The notes under the pieces: generated by a model | Seen by the model: the letters and a program-made list of their open reading frames with translations, nothing else | Databases searched by the model: none | Told to the model about the DNA's origin: nothing | Assembly: GCA_021793675.1 (NCBI GenBank) | Contig: JAJYSG010000015.1 | Location: forward strand, 1 to 42,652 | DNA length: 42,652 nucleotides | Source of the DNA: Actinomycetes bacterium | Lineage (GTDB): Bacteria; Actinomycetota; Actinomycetes; Actinomycetales; Cellulomonadaceae | Reading direction: 5' to 3' | Position numbers and translations under genes: made by a program | Shown here: one piece after another, positions 6,572 through 14,482 of the stretch | How the letters are laid out: each line of letters opens with the position of its first letter | How positions within the stretch are numbered: position 1 is the stretch's first letter

Positions 6572-7408
6572 ATGAGCACCACAGCCCCCGGGGCGACCCC
6601 CCGGCACTACCTGATGTGCGAACCCACGTACTACACGGTCTCCTACGAGATCAACCCGTGGATGCACCGGGAGCAGGCGACGGACACCCCGCGCGCGGTG
6701 GACCAGTGGCGGCGCCTGCGGGACGTGTTCGTCGACCTCGGGCACACCATCGACCTCATCGACCCGGTACCCGGCCTGCCGGACATGGTCTACGCCGCCA
6801 ACGGCGCCACCGTGGTGGACGGCATCGTCTACTCCGCGAAGTTCCGGTACCCGCAGCGCCAGCCCGAGGGCCCGCTCTACGAGAAGTGGTTCGCCGACCA
6901 CGGGTACGTCACCCACACCGCCCAGCGCGTCAACGAGGGCGAGGGCGACATGCTCGTCGTCGGCACCGTGCTGCTGGCGGGCACCGGGTTCCGCAGCGAG
7001 CGCGCGGCGCACGCCGAGGCGCAGGAGGCGTTCGGCCACCCGGTGATCTCGCTCGAGCTCGTCGACCCGCACTACTACCACCTGGACACCGCGCTCGCCG
7101 TGCTGTCGAGCTCGCCGAGCGACCCGCAGATCGCCTACTACCCGCCCGCGTTCTCGGCCGGCTCGCAGAGCGTGCTGCGCCAGCTCTTCCCCGATGCCGT
7201 GATCGCGAACGGCGAGGACGCCGCGGCGCTGGGGCTGAACATCGTCTCCGACGGCCAGCACGTGGTGCACGCCCCGGACGCCCGGCACCTCGCCGCAGCC
7301 GTGCGCGAGCGCGGCTACGAGACGATCGCGGTGGACACCACCGAGCTGCTCAAGGGCGGCGGCGGCGCCAAGTGCTGCACGCTCGAGATCCGCGAGCCGC
7401 TCAGCTGA
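6572..7408 (+). CDS. Dimethylargininase / arginine deiminase-superfamily hydrolase
   Basis: The protein has 278 residues of the guanidino-group-modifying superfamily. Substrate-binding and catalytic residues are seen in order: N78 (YAANGATV), the E/D cluster in NEGEGD (123-126), H170 (DPHYYHLDTAL) and the nucleophile C268 or C269 near the C-terminus (GGGGAKCCTLEI). DDAH-type enzymes hydrolyse methylated arginine to citrulline and methylamines; related enzymes act on other guanidines. GAGGAG lies 5 nt before ATG 6572. The 3' end overlaps the convergent CAP gene by 8 bp. The exact substrate is inferred. Confidence 0.75.
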   Translation: MSTTAPGATPRHYLMCEPTYYTVSYEINPWMHREQATDTPRAVDQWRRLRDVFVDLGHTIDLIDPVPGLPDMVYAANGATVVDGIVYSAKFRYPQRQPEGPLYEKWFADHGYVTHTAQRVNEGEGDMLVVGTVLLAGTGFRSERAAHAEAQEAFGHPVISLELVDPHYYHLDTALAVLSSSPSDPQIAYYPPAFSAGSQSVLRQLFPDAVIANGEDAAALGLNIVSDGQHVVHAPDARHLAAAVRERGYETIAVDTTELLKGGGGAKCCTLEIREPLS

Positions 7409-8588
7409 ACTTCACGGCTCCGTAGAGCCACCCGCCGGACGTCGCGCCACCGATGTTCATGGTGCTGACGTCCGTGCGCATCATTTGCGCCCGGTGCGGT
7501 GCGGAGTTGGCCCACGCCTGCACGAGCGTGCTCACCGAGCCCGTGGTGCAGCCGACGATGTTGTCGTACCCGGAGTGCCAGATGCCGCCCGACGCCGCCA
7601 TGTCCTCGGCGTGCGCGACGAGCACGGACGACCGGCCGATCCCCAGCGGCCGCAGGCCCTGACCCTGGCGCCAGGCGTTGATCGCGGCGCCGATGGCGCT
7701 GAAGCTCAGCTCGCTGACGCCCGCGCCCACGGGCGCTCCCGGGCAGACGAGGCCGCCGGCGGGGATGGCCTGCACCCGGCCGCCGGTCGGGGCGGGGGCG
7801 GTGCTCGACGAGGTCGTCCGCTGGATCGTCGTGGCCGGCCTGGGGGCGGTGGGCCGGGTGACCGCCGGGCGGGCGGGCGCGGCCTGCGCCGCCGCGGCCG
7901 CGGCTGCGGCCTGCTGTGCCGCGGCGACACGCGCCTGGTCGGCGACCTGCCACGCGGCCTCGGCATCCGAGGCGGCCTTCGCGGCACTGGTGACGCCCGC
8001 CGCGGCGCCGGACAGCTGCCCGAGGCTCGCGGTGTCGTCGGCCACCGTGCCGGTCGCCACGCCGATCGCCGCCTGCAGCGCCGCCAGCAGCGCCGGGTCG
8101 GCGTGCACGTCGGCGGCGAGCTGCTGGGTGCCGGCGGTGGCGGCGTCGCGGGCTGCCGCTCGGGCGGCCACCAGGGCGGCGCTGAACGCCGCCGCCGACG
8201 ACTGCTGCGCGGCCTGCCGGGCGGCGGTGTCGGCGTCCTGCACGGCGCGGTCGGCCGCCACCCGGACGTCCGCGGCGTTCCGCGCCTCGACCTGCACGGC
8301 GTGCTGGTGCGCCACGACGACGCTGCTCGCGACGAGCGCACCGCTGACGGCGAGCGCGACGACGACGCGGCTGCGCCGGCCGGCGCGGCGCTGCGGCTGC
8401 GGTACGGGGGACGGCGCGGGCTGCGGCTCGGGTGCCTCGGGGTGGGCGCCGCGCTGCGTCGGGACGCGGTCGAGCAGCGGCACGGCGCCGATGGCGGGAT
8501 CGTGCGGGTCGACTGCCACCGGCTCGCCCTCGGGCGAGCCCTTCTGACGCGGGACGGACGTCGCCGCGACACGCCGAGTGAGCGCCAT
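7401..8588 (-). CDS. Membrane-anchored CAP/SCP-domain protein
   Basis: The protein has 395 residues. A Pro-rich cytoplasmic N-terminus (1-70) precedes one membrane segment (about 73-92, VVVALAVSGALVASSVVVA). Next comes a long Ala-rich helical or coiled-coil stalk (about 95-235) and a Thr/Pro linker. A C-terminal CAP domain (about 280-395) has MAASGGIWHSGYDNIVGC, WANSAPHRAQMM and a W-LYGAVKF end. These are the typical CAP landmarks, including HS and H-R. Bacterial CAP proteins are extracellular and mostly of unknown biochemical role. ATG 8588 has GGAAGG about 7 nt upstream. The tail overlaps the convergent gene by 8 bp. Confidence 0.8.
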   Translation of the reverse strand: MALTRRVAATSVPRQKGSPEGEPVAVDPHDPAIGAVPLLDRVPTQRGAHPEAPEPQPAPSPVPQPQRRAGRRSRVVVALAVSGALVASSVVVAHQHAVQVEARNAADVRVAADRAVQDADTAARQAAQQSSAAAFSAALVAARAAARDAATAGTQQLAADVHADPALLAALQAAIGVATGTVADDTASLGQLSGAAAGVTSAAKAASDAEAAWQVADQARVAAAQQAAAAAAAAQAAPARPAVTRPTAPRPATTIQRTTSSSTAPAPTGGRVQAIPAGGLVCPGAPVGAGVSELSFSAIGAAINAWRQGQGLRPLGIGRSSVLVAHAEDMAASGGIWHSGYDNIVGCTTGSVSTLVQAWANSAPHRAQMMRTDVSTMNIGGATSGGWLYGAVKFS

Positions 8589-8654
8589 GACGCCGCCTTC
8601 CCAGTGCCGAGGTGTATACGCCTCCGAGACATCGGCACGGGACAGCTGGGACTG

Positions 8655-8673
8655 AAGGGGCGAATCGCCCTTT
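8655..8673 (-). other. Perfect inverted repeat in the CAP gene leader
   Basis: GGGCGA (8658-8663) and TCGCCC (8665-8670) are exact complements, extended by AA/TT and one G-T pair to 9 bp. A TACCGT -10-like box at 8705-8700 would place it in the leader of the CAP-domain gene. It could also end the upstream universal stress transcript. The 8610-8623 stretch AGGTGTATACGCCT is a second near-palindrome close to the start. The role of both is unknown. Confidence 0.4.
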
Positions 8674-8860
8674 CTTCGCACACGCCGCACCATGGGGCGA
8701 CGGTAAGCAGCAGGCTGTGAAGCGACTGTGGGACGTGTGGCCCACAGATCGCCGTCAGGATGTGCTAGTTCCGTCGGTGCGGCCCTCGAGGATATCCACC
8801 GGTTGGGTATTTCGGCCCACAGCGACCGCTCGACGTGATAGGTGGTACCGGCGGAACCGG

Positions 8861-9796
8861 CTAGTCAGTCTCCTCCGGCAGGCACTTGGCCGTGACGACC
8901 ATGACGGGGCACGTCGCGTGGTGCAGCACCGCCTGGCTCGTCGAGCCGAGCAGCAGGCCGGCGAACCCGCCGCGGCCCCGCGAGCCGACGACGACCAGGT
9001 CGGTCTGGGCCGAGGACTCGGTGAGCAGCTGTGCGCCGGTGCCGTCGAGCACGGTGCGCTTGATCGTCGGGGCCCCGGGCTCCGACGCGGCCACCCGGTC
9101 GATGAGCACGTCGAGCGCGGTCGCGACGTCCTCGAGCACCTGCTCGTGGTCCACCGCGGCCGGCAGCCACGCCATGGTGCCGGAGCCCGCGGTGACCGGC
9201 ACGGCCGTGACCGCCGTCAGCTCCGCGTCCCACGCCTTCGCCTCGCGGATCGCCCAGCGCAGCGCGAGCTCGGCCTGCGGCGAGCCGTCGAGCCCCACGA
9301 GGACGCGCCGCACCGGCCGCACCACGAGCGGTTCGGCCTCCGGCGGCGCCCCCTTGGCGTTCCGCCGGGTGGGCACCACCACGGTGGGGCACTTCGCGTG
9401 GGCCGGCAGCGCGGAGGAGACCGTGCCCAGCAGCCGTTCGGTGAATCCGCCGCCGCCGCGGGTGCCCACCACCGCCATCGTCACCCGCGCCGACTCGTCG
9501 ATGAGGACGGCTGCGGCATCGCCCACCGTCACGTGGGACGAGACCGGCACCCCGGCCTGCGCGACATGGGCGGCCGCGTCGGCGACCACCGTCTGCGCCC
9601 CGGCCCGGATCGCGGAGTCGTCGAGCGCGGCGTAGCCGCCGTCGAGGGATGCCGCCGCGAACGACGGCAGCGCGTAGCCGCACACCAGCCGCAGCCCCCA
9701 CCCGTGGACCACTGCCTCCTGTGCCGCCCAGTCCAGCGCATGCAGGCTGGCGGCCGAACCGTCGACACCGACCAGAATCTCCCGAGAGCGCGTCAT
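8861..9796 (-). CDS. Tandem-domain universal stress protein (UspA family)
   Basis: The protein has 311 residues with two Usp domains. Domain 1 (about 7-143) begins EILVGVDGSAAS and ends with VVGTRGGGGFTERLLG-TVS. Domain 2 (about 163-305) begins RVLVGLDGSPQAE and ends with VVGSRGRGGFAGLLLGSTS. Both carry the G-x2-G-x9-G-(S/T) ATP-binding loop, so both halves probably bind ATP. Such proteins accumulate in stationary phase or hypoxia in actinobacteria. The start is ATG 9796, or GTG 9799 immediately before it; neither has a clear Shine-Dalgarno. It lies 45 nt after the HNH gene on the same strand. Confidence 0.88.
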   Translation of the reverse strand: MTRSREILVGVDGSAASLHALDWAAQEAVVHGWGLRLVCGYALPSFAAASLDGGYAALDDSAIRAGAQTVVADAAAHVAQAGVPVSSHVTVGDAAAVLIDESARVTMAVVGTRGGGGFTERLLGTVSSALPAHAKCPTVVVPTRRNAKGAPPEAEPLVVRPVRRVLVGLDGSPQAELALRWAIREAKAWDAELTAVTAVPVTAGSGTMAWLPAAVDHEQVLEDVATALDVLIDRVAASEPGAPTIKRTVLDGTGAQLLTESSAQTDLVVVGSRGRGGFAGLLLGSTSQAVLHHATCPVMVVTAKCLPEETD

Positions 9797-9841
9797 CACG
9801 CCATCGTGGCACGTTCTTGACGCTTTGATGGCTCAGACGAC

Positions 9842-10423
9842 TCACGCGGCGAGGTAGCGGCTCCAGGACGGCTCGGACCGCGCGGCGGCCGCCCCGAGTG
9901 ACAGCGACCACCGCGGCGCGCGCGGCGTGAAGGGCAGCTGCCAACCGATCTCGTGCAGCAGCCGGTCGGCCTTGCGGTGGTTGCAGCGCACGCACGCGGC
10001 CACCACGTTCGACCACTCGTGCCGGCCCCCGCGGGAGCGCGGCAGCACGTGGTCCACGGTGTCGGCACCGCCGCCGCAGTACGCGCACCGGTGGTTGTCC
10101 CGCTGCAGCACGGTGCGCCGCGTCGGGGGGACCATCCGGCGCTGCGGCACGTGGACGTACCGGGTCAGCGAGAGCACCACCGGAACCGGAAGGGCCGCAC
10201 GCTCGGAGTGGAGCATGCGGCCCTCGGATTCCAGGATCGTCGCCTTGCCGGCCATGACGAGCACCACGGCGCGCCTGAGGCTGACGACGCACAGCGGCTC
10301 GAGGCTCGCATTGAGGAGGAGCGCCCGCGCGGGTGTCCCACCCGCCGGCCCGTCCGCACCCTCGTCGAGGGCGGCGTCGGGCGCGGGCGCCGTAGATGGT
10401 GGCGTGGCGTCGGTCGTCAGCAC
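9842..10423 (-). CDS. HNH endonuclease-like protein
   Basis: The protein has 193 residues. An N-terminal domain (LLLNASLEPLCVVSLRRAVV) typical of actinobacterial HNH proteins precedes the zinc-containing HNH fold. That fold has C113 and C116 (CAYCG), D124 and H125 (VDHVLPRSRGG), N139 (WSNVVAAC), C144 and C147 (CVRCN) and H149. Members are predicted DNA nucleases with no known restriction partner in this context, and none is found here. GTG 10423 is chosen because AGGAGA lies 5 nt upstream; the longer frame to 10570 has no ribosome-binding site and enters the neighbouring terminator. Confidence 0.85.
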   Translation of the reverse strand: MLTTDATPPSTAPAPDAALDEGADGPAGGTPARALLLNASLEPLCVVSLRRAVVLVMAGKATILESEGRMLHSERAALPVPVVLSLTRYVHVPQRRMVPPTRRTVLQRDNHRCAYCGGGADTVDHVLPRSRGGRHEWSNVVAACVRCNHRKADRLLHEIGWQLPFTPRAPRWSLSLGAAAARSEPSWSRYLAA

Positions 10424-10499
10424 GGCGTTCTCCTGACCTCGCAGGTCGGGCCGGCTGGCTGCCGGTCCGTGCACAGGCAACTCGCGTGATGCAGGAATC

Positions 10500-10505
10500 A
10501 GGGTA
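10500..10505 (-). promoter_or_regulatory. Candidate -10 of the HNH gene
   Basis: TACCCT on the minus strand fits TANNNT. It would give a leader of about 70 nt before GTG 10423. No convincing -35 is seen. Confidence 0.3.
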
Positions 10506-10531
10506 ACCGCGCCGCCGGGTGCTCCGACGAC

Positions 10532-10566
10532 GAGGGCCCCGCACGACGGTTGTCGGCGGGGCCCTC
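10532..10566 (-). terminator. Intrinsic-type hairpin after the NlpC/P60 gene
   Basis: GAGGGCCCCGC (10532-10542) pairs perfectly over 11 bp with GCGGGGCCCTC (10556-10566), leaving a 13-nt loop. It starts 17 nt after the NlpC/P60 stop and separates that gene from the HNH gene. No U tract is present. Confidence 0.75.
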
Positions 10567-10583
10567 GCACGGAACGTCGCTGG

Positions 10584-11333
10584 TCAGCTCACGCGGATGA
10601 ACACCGGGTTGGACTGCCAGATGGCGCGGAACTGGACCGTCTTGCCGGGACGCGGCGAGTCGATCTGCATGTCGCCACCCGCGTAGATCGCCACGTGGCC
10701 GGGAGACCAGATGATGTCACCGGGACGCGCGTCCGCCGCCGAGACGACGGTGCCGGCGTAGCGGTCGGCGCTGGCGGTGCGCGGCAGGCTGATGCCGAGC
10801 TGGGCGTACACGTACTGCAGGAACCCGGAGCAGTCGAAGCCTGCCGGGGTCGAGCCGCCGTAGACGTACGGGGTGCCGACGTAGCGCGCGGCGATCTGCA
10901 GCACGGCGCTGCCGGCGACGCTGGGCGGTGCCGGGTTGTTCGCCACCACGACGCGGGCCGCCGAGCGGCTCGTCCGGACGGTGGTCCGCACCGCCTTGGG
11001 CGGTGCGGGCTTGACCGCGGTGACGGCGTCGATGTCGATCGTCCACTGCGCGTCGGCAGGGGCGGTGACGACGGGAGCGAGCTCGAGCTGCGCCTGCGCC
11101 TGGGCGGCGAGGGCAGCCGTGTCGACCGACGGGAAACCGACGGCGCTGTCACTGCTCGCGAATGCGGGCGTGGCACCCATGGCGGACACGACGAGTCCGG
11201 ACGAGGCGGCCACGATGGCGGTGCGGCGACCGACGACCTGCAGCTGCGAGGTCGCCGTCGACGTGAACTGCGTGAGGGGGGTCGACGGGCGCGTCGCCGC
11301 GCGATGCCGGCCGTGAGACGTGCGTACGGACAA
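10584..11333 (-). CDS. Secreted NlpC/P60 peptidoglycan hydrolase
   Basis: The protein has 249 residues. A Sec signal (about 36-60, RRTAIVAASSGLVVSAMGAT, cut near AFA-SS) is followed by a variable linker (61-140) and a C-terminal NlpC/P60 domain (142-249). The catalytic Cys is C168 in GFDCSGFLQYVYAQLG and the His is H213 in SPGHVAIYAGG. These enzymes cleave peptide stems of peptidoglycan at the cell surface. The start is TTG 11333: GGAGAGG lies 7 nt upstream, and everything upstream in frame belongs to the c-di-AMP riboswitch. Expression is therefore probably tied to c-di-AMP, as for many actinobacterial wall hydrolases. Confidence 0.88.
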   Translation of the reverse strand: MSVRTSHGRHRAATRPSTPLTQFTSTATSQLQVVGRRTAIVAASSGLVVSAMGATPAFASSDSAVGFPSVDTAALAAQAQAQLELAPVVTAPADAQWTIDIDAVTAVKPAPPKAVRTTVRTSRSAARVVVANNPAPPSVAGSAVLQIAARYVGTPYVYGGSTPAGFDCSGFLQYVYAQLGISLPRTASADRYAGTVVSAADARPGDIIWSPGHVAIYAGGDMQIDSPRPGKTVQFRAIWQSNPVFIRVS

Positions 11334-11349
11334 CTGACTGCCTCTCCTG

Positions 11350-11530
11350 ATGCCTACGAGGTCAGCTGTCGGGTTCGGATGGGAGATCACCCGGCCGGTC
11401 GAGCGGTCCGAAGACCGTCCGCCCGGCTTCACCCCAAGGACACCGTGACCGGTGCCCGCGATTGGGTCCCCCGCTCCTGCCGGCGAGTCGTACGGACCTC
11501 GTGCGGTGGCAGGATTCGGCGATCCGCCCG
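11350..11530 (-). ncRNA. Cyclic di-AMP riboswitch (ydaO/yuaA class)
   Basis: Read on the minus strand, the leader holds the conserved ydaO blocks in order: GATCGCCGAATCCTG, then GGAGCGGGGGACCCAAT, GGGGTGAAGCC, GGGTGATCTCCCATCCGAAC and CCGACAGCTGACCTCGTAGG. They are separated by variable hairpins. The last block ends about 10 nt before the GGAGAGG ribosome-binding site of the NlpC/P60 gene. The boundaries are approximate. In this class c-di-AMP binding usually turns expression off. The assignment is by recognition of the consensus blocks. Confidence 0.88.
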
Positions 11531-11566
11531 AGGACTTTCCGGAGGAGGGTTCCGGGAAGCGGTTCG

Positions 11567-11596
11567 ACCGTACCCGACGATTCGCCCGCTTGTCAC
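11567..11596 (-). promoter_or_regulatory. Promoter of the riboswitch-NlpC/P60 transcript
   Basis: GTGACA (11596-11591, 5/6 to TTGACA) and TACGGT (11572-11567) are separated by 18 nt. A start near 11560 gives a leader of about 226 nt that contains the whole riboswitch. With the riboswitch it accounts for most of the 356-bp gap between the NlpC/P60 and DtxR-family genes; the remainder (11597-11689) shows nothing I recognise. Confidence 0.6.
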
Positions 11597-11689
11597 GTTC
11601 CGGTCACGAACGTCTTCACGCGTCCAGATGCGACCCACCAGGCACGTCGTCGAAGCCGCACGCAGGCCGGTCGTGGCATGGGACCTAAG

Positions 11690-12385
11690 TCACATCGCGG
11701 CGACGAAGATGTGCCGCGCCACCTCGTCCGGCAGCTCGAGCACATCGGACGAACCGGGCGTCCCGACGGTCACCAGACCGTCCTCCCGGACCACGCTGAC
11801 GCGGGCCCCGGGCGTGATCCCCGCCTCCGCGAGCCGCCCCAGCAGCTCGACGTCCACCTGGACCGGCTCGCCGATGCGCCGCACCACGGCGACCGTGCCG
11901 TCGGCCGGCGCGTCGGGGTCGACGAGCGAGACGACGCCCTCGAGGAACCCGGGCACCGTGCCGTGCTCCCCGATCTCGGCCAGCCCGGGGATGGGGTTGC
12001 CGTACGGGTCGTAGTGCGGGTGCTCGAGGAGCCTCGTCAGCCGCATCTCCACCTGCTCGCTCATGACGTGCTCCCACCGGCAGGCCTCGTCGTGCGCCAA
12101 AGGCCACTGCAGGCCGATGACGTCGATGAGCAGGCGCTCGGCCAGCCGGTGCTTGCGCATCACGCGGACGGCCTTGAGGCGGCCGTTCTCGGTGAGCTCG
12201 AGGTGCCGGTCGTCGCCGAGCACGACGAGGCCGTCACGCTCCATGCGCGCCACCGTCTGCGACACCGTGGGACCCGAGTGGCCGAGACGCTCCGCGATCC
12301 GGGCACGCAGCGGCGTGATGCCTTCCTCGCTGAGCTCGTAGATCGTCTTGAGGTACATCTCGGTGGTGTCGATCAGGTCGCTCAC
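11690..12385 (-). CDS. DtxR/IdeR-family metal-dependent repressor
   Basis: The protein has 231 residues, the length of IdeR and DtxR. An N-terminal winged helix (RARIAERLGHSGPTVSQTVA) is followed by the dimerisation and metal domain and a C-terminal SH3-like domain. With GTG 12385 as residue 1, metal ligands fall on canonical DtxR numbers: M10, H79, E83, H98, C102, E105 and H106. It therefore probably binds Fe(II), or Mn(II) in related members, and represses iron-uptake genes. GGAGG lies 6 nt before the GTG. It is divergent from serC. No siderophore genes lie nearby, so its regulon is elsewhere. Confidence 0.92.
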   Translation of the reverse strand: MSDLIDTTEMYLKTIYELSEEGITPLRARIAERLGHSGPTVSQTVARMERDGLVVLGDDRHLELTENGRLKAVRVMRKHRLAERLLIDVIGLQWPLAHDEACRWEHVMSEQVEMRLTRLLEHPHYDPYGNPIPGLAEIGEHGTVPGFLEGVVSLVDPDAPADGTVAVVRRIGEPVQVDVELLGRLAEAGITPGARVSVVREDGLVTVGTPGSSDVLELPDEVARHIFVAAM

Positions 12386-12463
12386 GCGTCGCCTCCACGT
12401 CCCTGGCACGTGCCTCCGGGCGCGGGCCGCCCTGGATCCCAGGGTAGTGGCGCGACAGGCGCA

Positions 12464-12469
12464 TATCCT
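12464..12469 (+). promoter_or_regulatory. -10 element of serC (leaderless)
   Basis: TATCCT fits TANNNT and ends exactly 6 nt before ATG 12476. There is no Shine-Dalgarno, so the mRNA probably begins at the start codon. Confidence 0.55.
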
Positions 12470-12475
12470 CGGCAC

Positions 12476-13597
12476 ATGGCCCCCGATCTGCGCATCCCCA
12501 CGGACCTGCTGCCTGCCGACGGACGGTTCGGCTCGGGCCCTTCGAAGATCCGTCCGGAACAGGTCGCGGCGCTGTCGGCCGCCGGCCGGTCCCTGCTGGG
12601 CACGTCGCACCGGCAGCGCCCGGTCCGTGCGCTCGTCGGGCACATCAAGGAGAGCCTGACGTCGCTGCTGGGCCTGCCGGACGGCTACGAGATCGTCCTC
12701 GGCCTCGGCGGGTCCTCGGCGTTCTGGGACGTCACCACGTGCTGCCTGGTGGACCACCGCTCCGCGCACGGGGTTTTCGGCGAGTTCGGGGCCAAGCTCG
12801 CGGCGGCGATCGCCCGGGCGCCGTTCCTCGCCGAGCCGTCGATCGCGCAGGCCGAGCCCGGTGCCGTCGTCGTGCCCGGACCCGTCGACGACGCCGACGT
12901 CTACGCGTGGCCGCACAACGAGACCTCCACCGGCGTCATGGCGCCGGTGCGCCGCGACCCGCGCTACGGGGACGCGCTGGTCGTCGTGGACGCCACGTCG
13001 GCCGCCGGTGCGCTGCCGGTCGACATGTCGCAGGCCGACGTCTACTACTTCGCGCCGCAGAAGGTGCTGGCGTCCGACGGCGGCCTGTGGTTCGCCGCGG
13101 CGTCCCCGGCGGCGGTGGAACGGGCCGCCCGGATCGAGGCGAGCGGCCGGTGGGTGCCGGACTTCCTCTCGTTCAGCGCCGCGGTGACGAACTCCCGGCA
13201 GGACCAGACCCTCAACACCCCGGCGATCGGCACGCTCGTCCTGCTCGCCGAGCAGCTGGACTGGATCCTCGGCAACGGCGGCCTGGACTGGGCGGCGCAG
13301 CGGTCGGCGACGTCCGCGGGCCACCTCTACTCGTGGGCGCAGTCACGCGACTGGGCGACGCCGTTCGTCGTCGACGAGGCAGCGCGCTCCACGGTCGTCG
13401 GGACGGTGGACCTGCTGCCTCCCGTCGAGGCGGCCACCGTCACCGCGGTGCTGCGCGCCAACGGCGTCGTCGACACCGAGCCGTACCGCCGGCTGGGCCG
13501 CAACCAGCTACGCGTGGGGATGTACCCCGCCGTCGACCCGGACGACGTGCTCGCGCTCACCGCGTGCGTCGACTGGGTCGTCGAGCAGCTGTCCTGA
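12476..13597 (+). CDS. serC: Phosphoserine aminotransferase
   Basis: The protein has 373 residues of the actinobacterial SerC type. Landmarks are FGSGPSKIRPEQ near the N-terminus, LGTSHRQ, a PLP phosphate-binding loop at LGLGGSSAFWD, D172 (VVDATSAAG) facing the pyridine nitrogen, and the Schiff-base lysine K196 in YYFAPQKVLASDGG. The C-terminal RLGRNQLRVGMYPAVDPDD binds substrate. It converts 3-phosphohydroxypyruvate and glutamate to phosphoserine, the second step of serine synthesis, and may also serve pyridoxine synthesis. It stands alone, with no serA or serB in the window. Confidence 0.95.
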   Translation: MAPDLRIPTDLLPADGRFGSGPSKIRPEQVAALSAAGRSLLGTSHRQRPVRALVGHIKESLTSLLGLPDGYEIVLGLGGSSAFWDVTTCCLVDHRSAHGVFGEFGAKLAAAIARAPFLAEPSIAQAEPGAVVVPGPVDDADVYAWPHNETSTGVMAPVRRDPRYGDALVVVDATSAAGALPVDMSQADVYYFAPQKVLASDGGLWFAAASPAAVERAARIEASGRWVPDFLSFSAAVTNSRQDQTLNTPAIGTLVLLAEQLDWILGNGGLDWAAQRSATSAGHLYSWAQSRDWATPFVVDEAARSTVVGTVDLLPPVEAATVTAVLRANGVVDTEPYRRLGRNQLRVGMYPAVDPDDVLALTACVDWVVEQLS

Positions 13598-13611
13598 GCC
13601 CAGGCACGGAC

Positions 13612-13655
13612 GAGCGCCCTGGCCTCCCCCTCCGGGGAAGGTGGCCAGGGCGCTC
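13612..13655. terminator. Bidirectional terminator between serC and the LAXTG gene
   Basis: GAGCGCCCTGGCC (13612-13624) and GGCCAGGGCGCTC (13643-13655) form a perfect 13-bp stem. The loop contains a second small CCCC/GGGG stem. It lies 14 nt after serC and 14 nt before the stop of the convergent gene, so it can serve both. Confidence 0.75.
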
Positions 13656-13668
13656 GTCTGCCCGGGCG

Positions 13669-14379
13669 TCAGCGGGTGGCGCCGCGGCGGCGGACCATGA
13701 TGCGGACGGCCACCAGCACGCCACCGAGGACGAGCACGCCGAGCGCCACGTACAGCAGCGGTGCGACGTCGCCGGCGCCGGTGAAGGCCAGCACGGCGCT
13801 GGTCGGCGTCGGGTCGTCGGCGGCCAGCACCTCAGAGATCGGCGGGTTGCAGAACACCTGGTCCGGCGGGTAGGTGACGGTGACCGTCGCCTTGGGGTTG
13901 ACGTCGAACGTCACCGGCACGGTGGGACGCACCCAGTCCCACTGGTCGCCCCGCACCCACTGGCCGTCGACCTGCCGCCAGCCGGGCCAGTCCACGACGG
14001 TGCCGTCGGGAGCCAGCACGGTGCCAGGCCACAGCACGCTGCCGGACAGCGGCAGGTTCGACTGCGTGACGGAGTTCCCGGTGCTCGGGTCGCCCCAGAT
14101 GATGGTCACCGTGGTGTTCGGGGTGCCCTCCGGCTGGACCGTGTAGTCGAGGTAGGGCGCGTTGTTGCGGCACACCGCGTCGGCCTTGACGACGACGAGC
14201 TGGCACACGCCGGAAGGTGCATAGCCGGCCTCCTGGTCGAGGCAGGCGTAGCCGGTCGGCCCCGTGGGGGTTGCCGACGACGAGGACGACGGGTCGGCGG
14301 CCATGGCCGGACCCGCGAGCGCGACGGACGCCAGGAGCACGGCGACGACCGCTACGGAACGCCGGACGAAGCGCAACAC
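13669..14379 (-). CDS. LAXTG-anchored cell-surface protein of unknown function
   Basis: The protein has 236 residues. A signal peptide (1-27, ending AMA) is followed by a Ser/Thr-rich spacer and an extracellular region with four cysteines (C46, C59, C70, C177). That region also has repeated tryptophans (LWPG, DWPGWRQVDGQWVRGDQWDW) and a Ca-independent beta-rich look. A sorting signal ends the chain: LAFTG (197-201), a hydrophobic helix (206-226) and an RIMVRRRG tail. LAXTG is the motif preferred by actinobacterial class E sortases. No sortase gene is nearby. The start is GTG 14379 with GGGAG 5 nt upstream. Confidence 0.75.
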   Translation of the reverse strand: MLRFVRRSVAVVAVLLASVALAGPAMAADPSSSSSATPTGPTGYACLDQEAGYAPSGVCQLVVVKADAVCRNNAPYLDYTVQPEGTPNTTVTIIWGDPSTGNSVTQSNLPLSGSVLWPGTVLAPDGTVVDWPGWRQVDGQWVRGDQWDWVRPTVPVTFDVNPKATVTVTYPPDQVFCNPPISEVLAADDPTPTSAVLAFTGAGDVAPLLYVALGVLVLGGVLVAVRIMVRRRGATR

Positions 14380-14458
14380 TGTGACTCCCGGTGGCGTGGA
14401 CGAAATAGACCCTTTGTCCTGATTGTGCCTCTCCGCGAGCGGCTGGAGTAGCCGCTTT

Positions 14459-14482
14459 GGGGTGAAACGTCCGTTTCACCCC
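14459..14482 (-). terminator. Terminator hairpin containing the stop codon of the DUF4012 gene
   Basis: GGGGTGAAAC (14459-14468) and GTTTCACCCC (14473-14482) form a perfect 10-bp stem with a 4-nt loop. The gene's TGA (14478-14476) lies inside the stem, so a terminating ribosome would sit on it. Confidence 0.65.

Noticed and set aside
10424..10570. 49-residue N-terminal extension of the HNH protein
   Set aside because: No ribosome-binding site, and it runs into the upstream gene's terminator; GTG 10423 has a good AGGAGA.
11334..11432. 33-residue N-terminal extension of the NlpC/P60 protein
   Set aside because: This stretch is the 3' part of the c-di-AMP riboswitch, and the signal peptide lies downstream.
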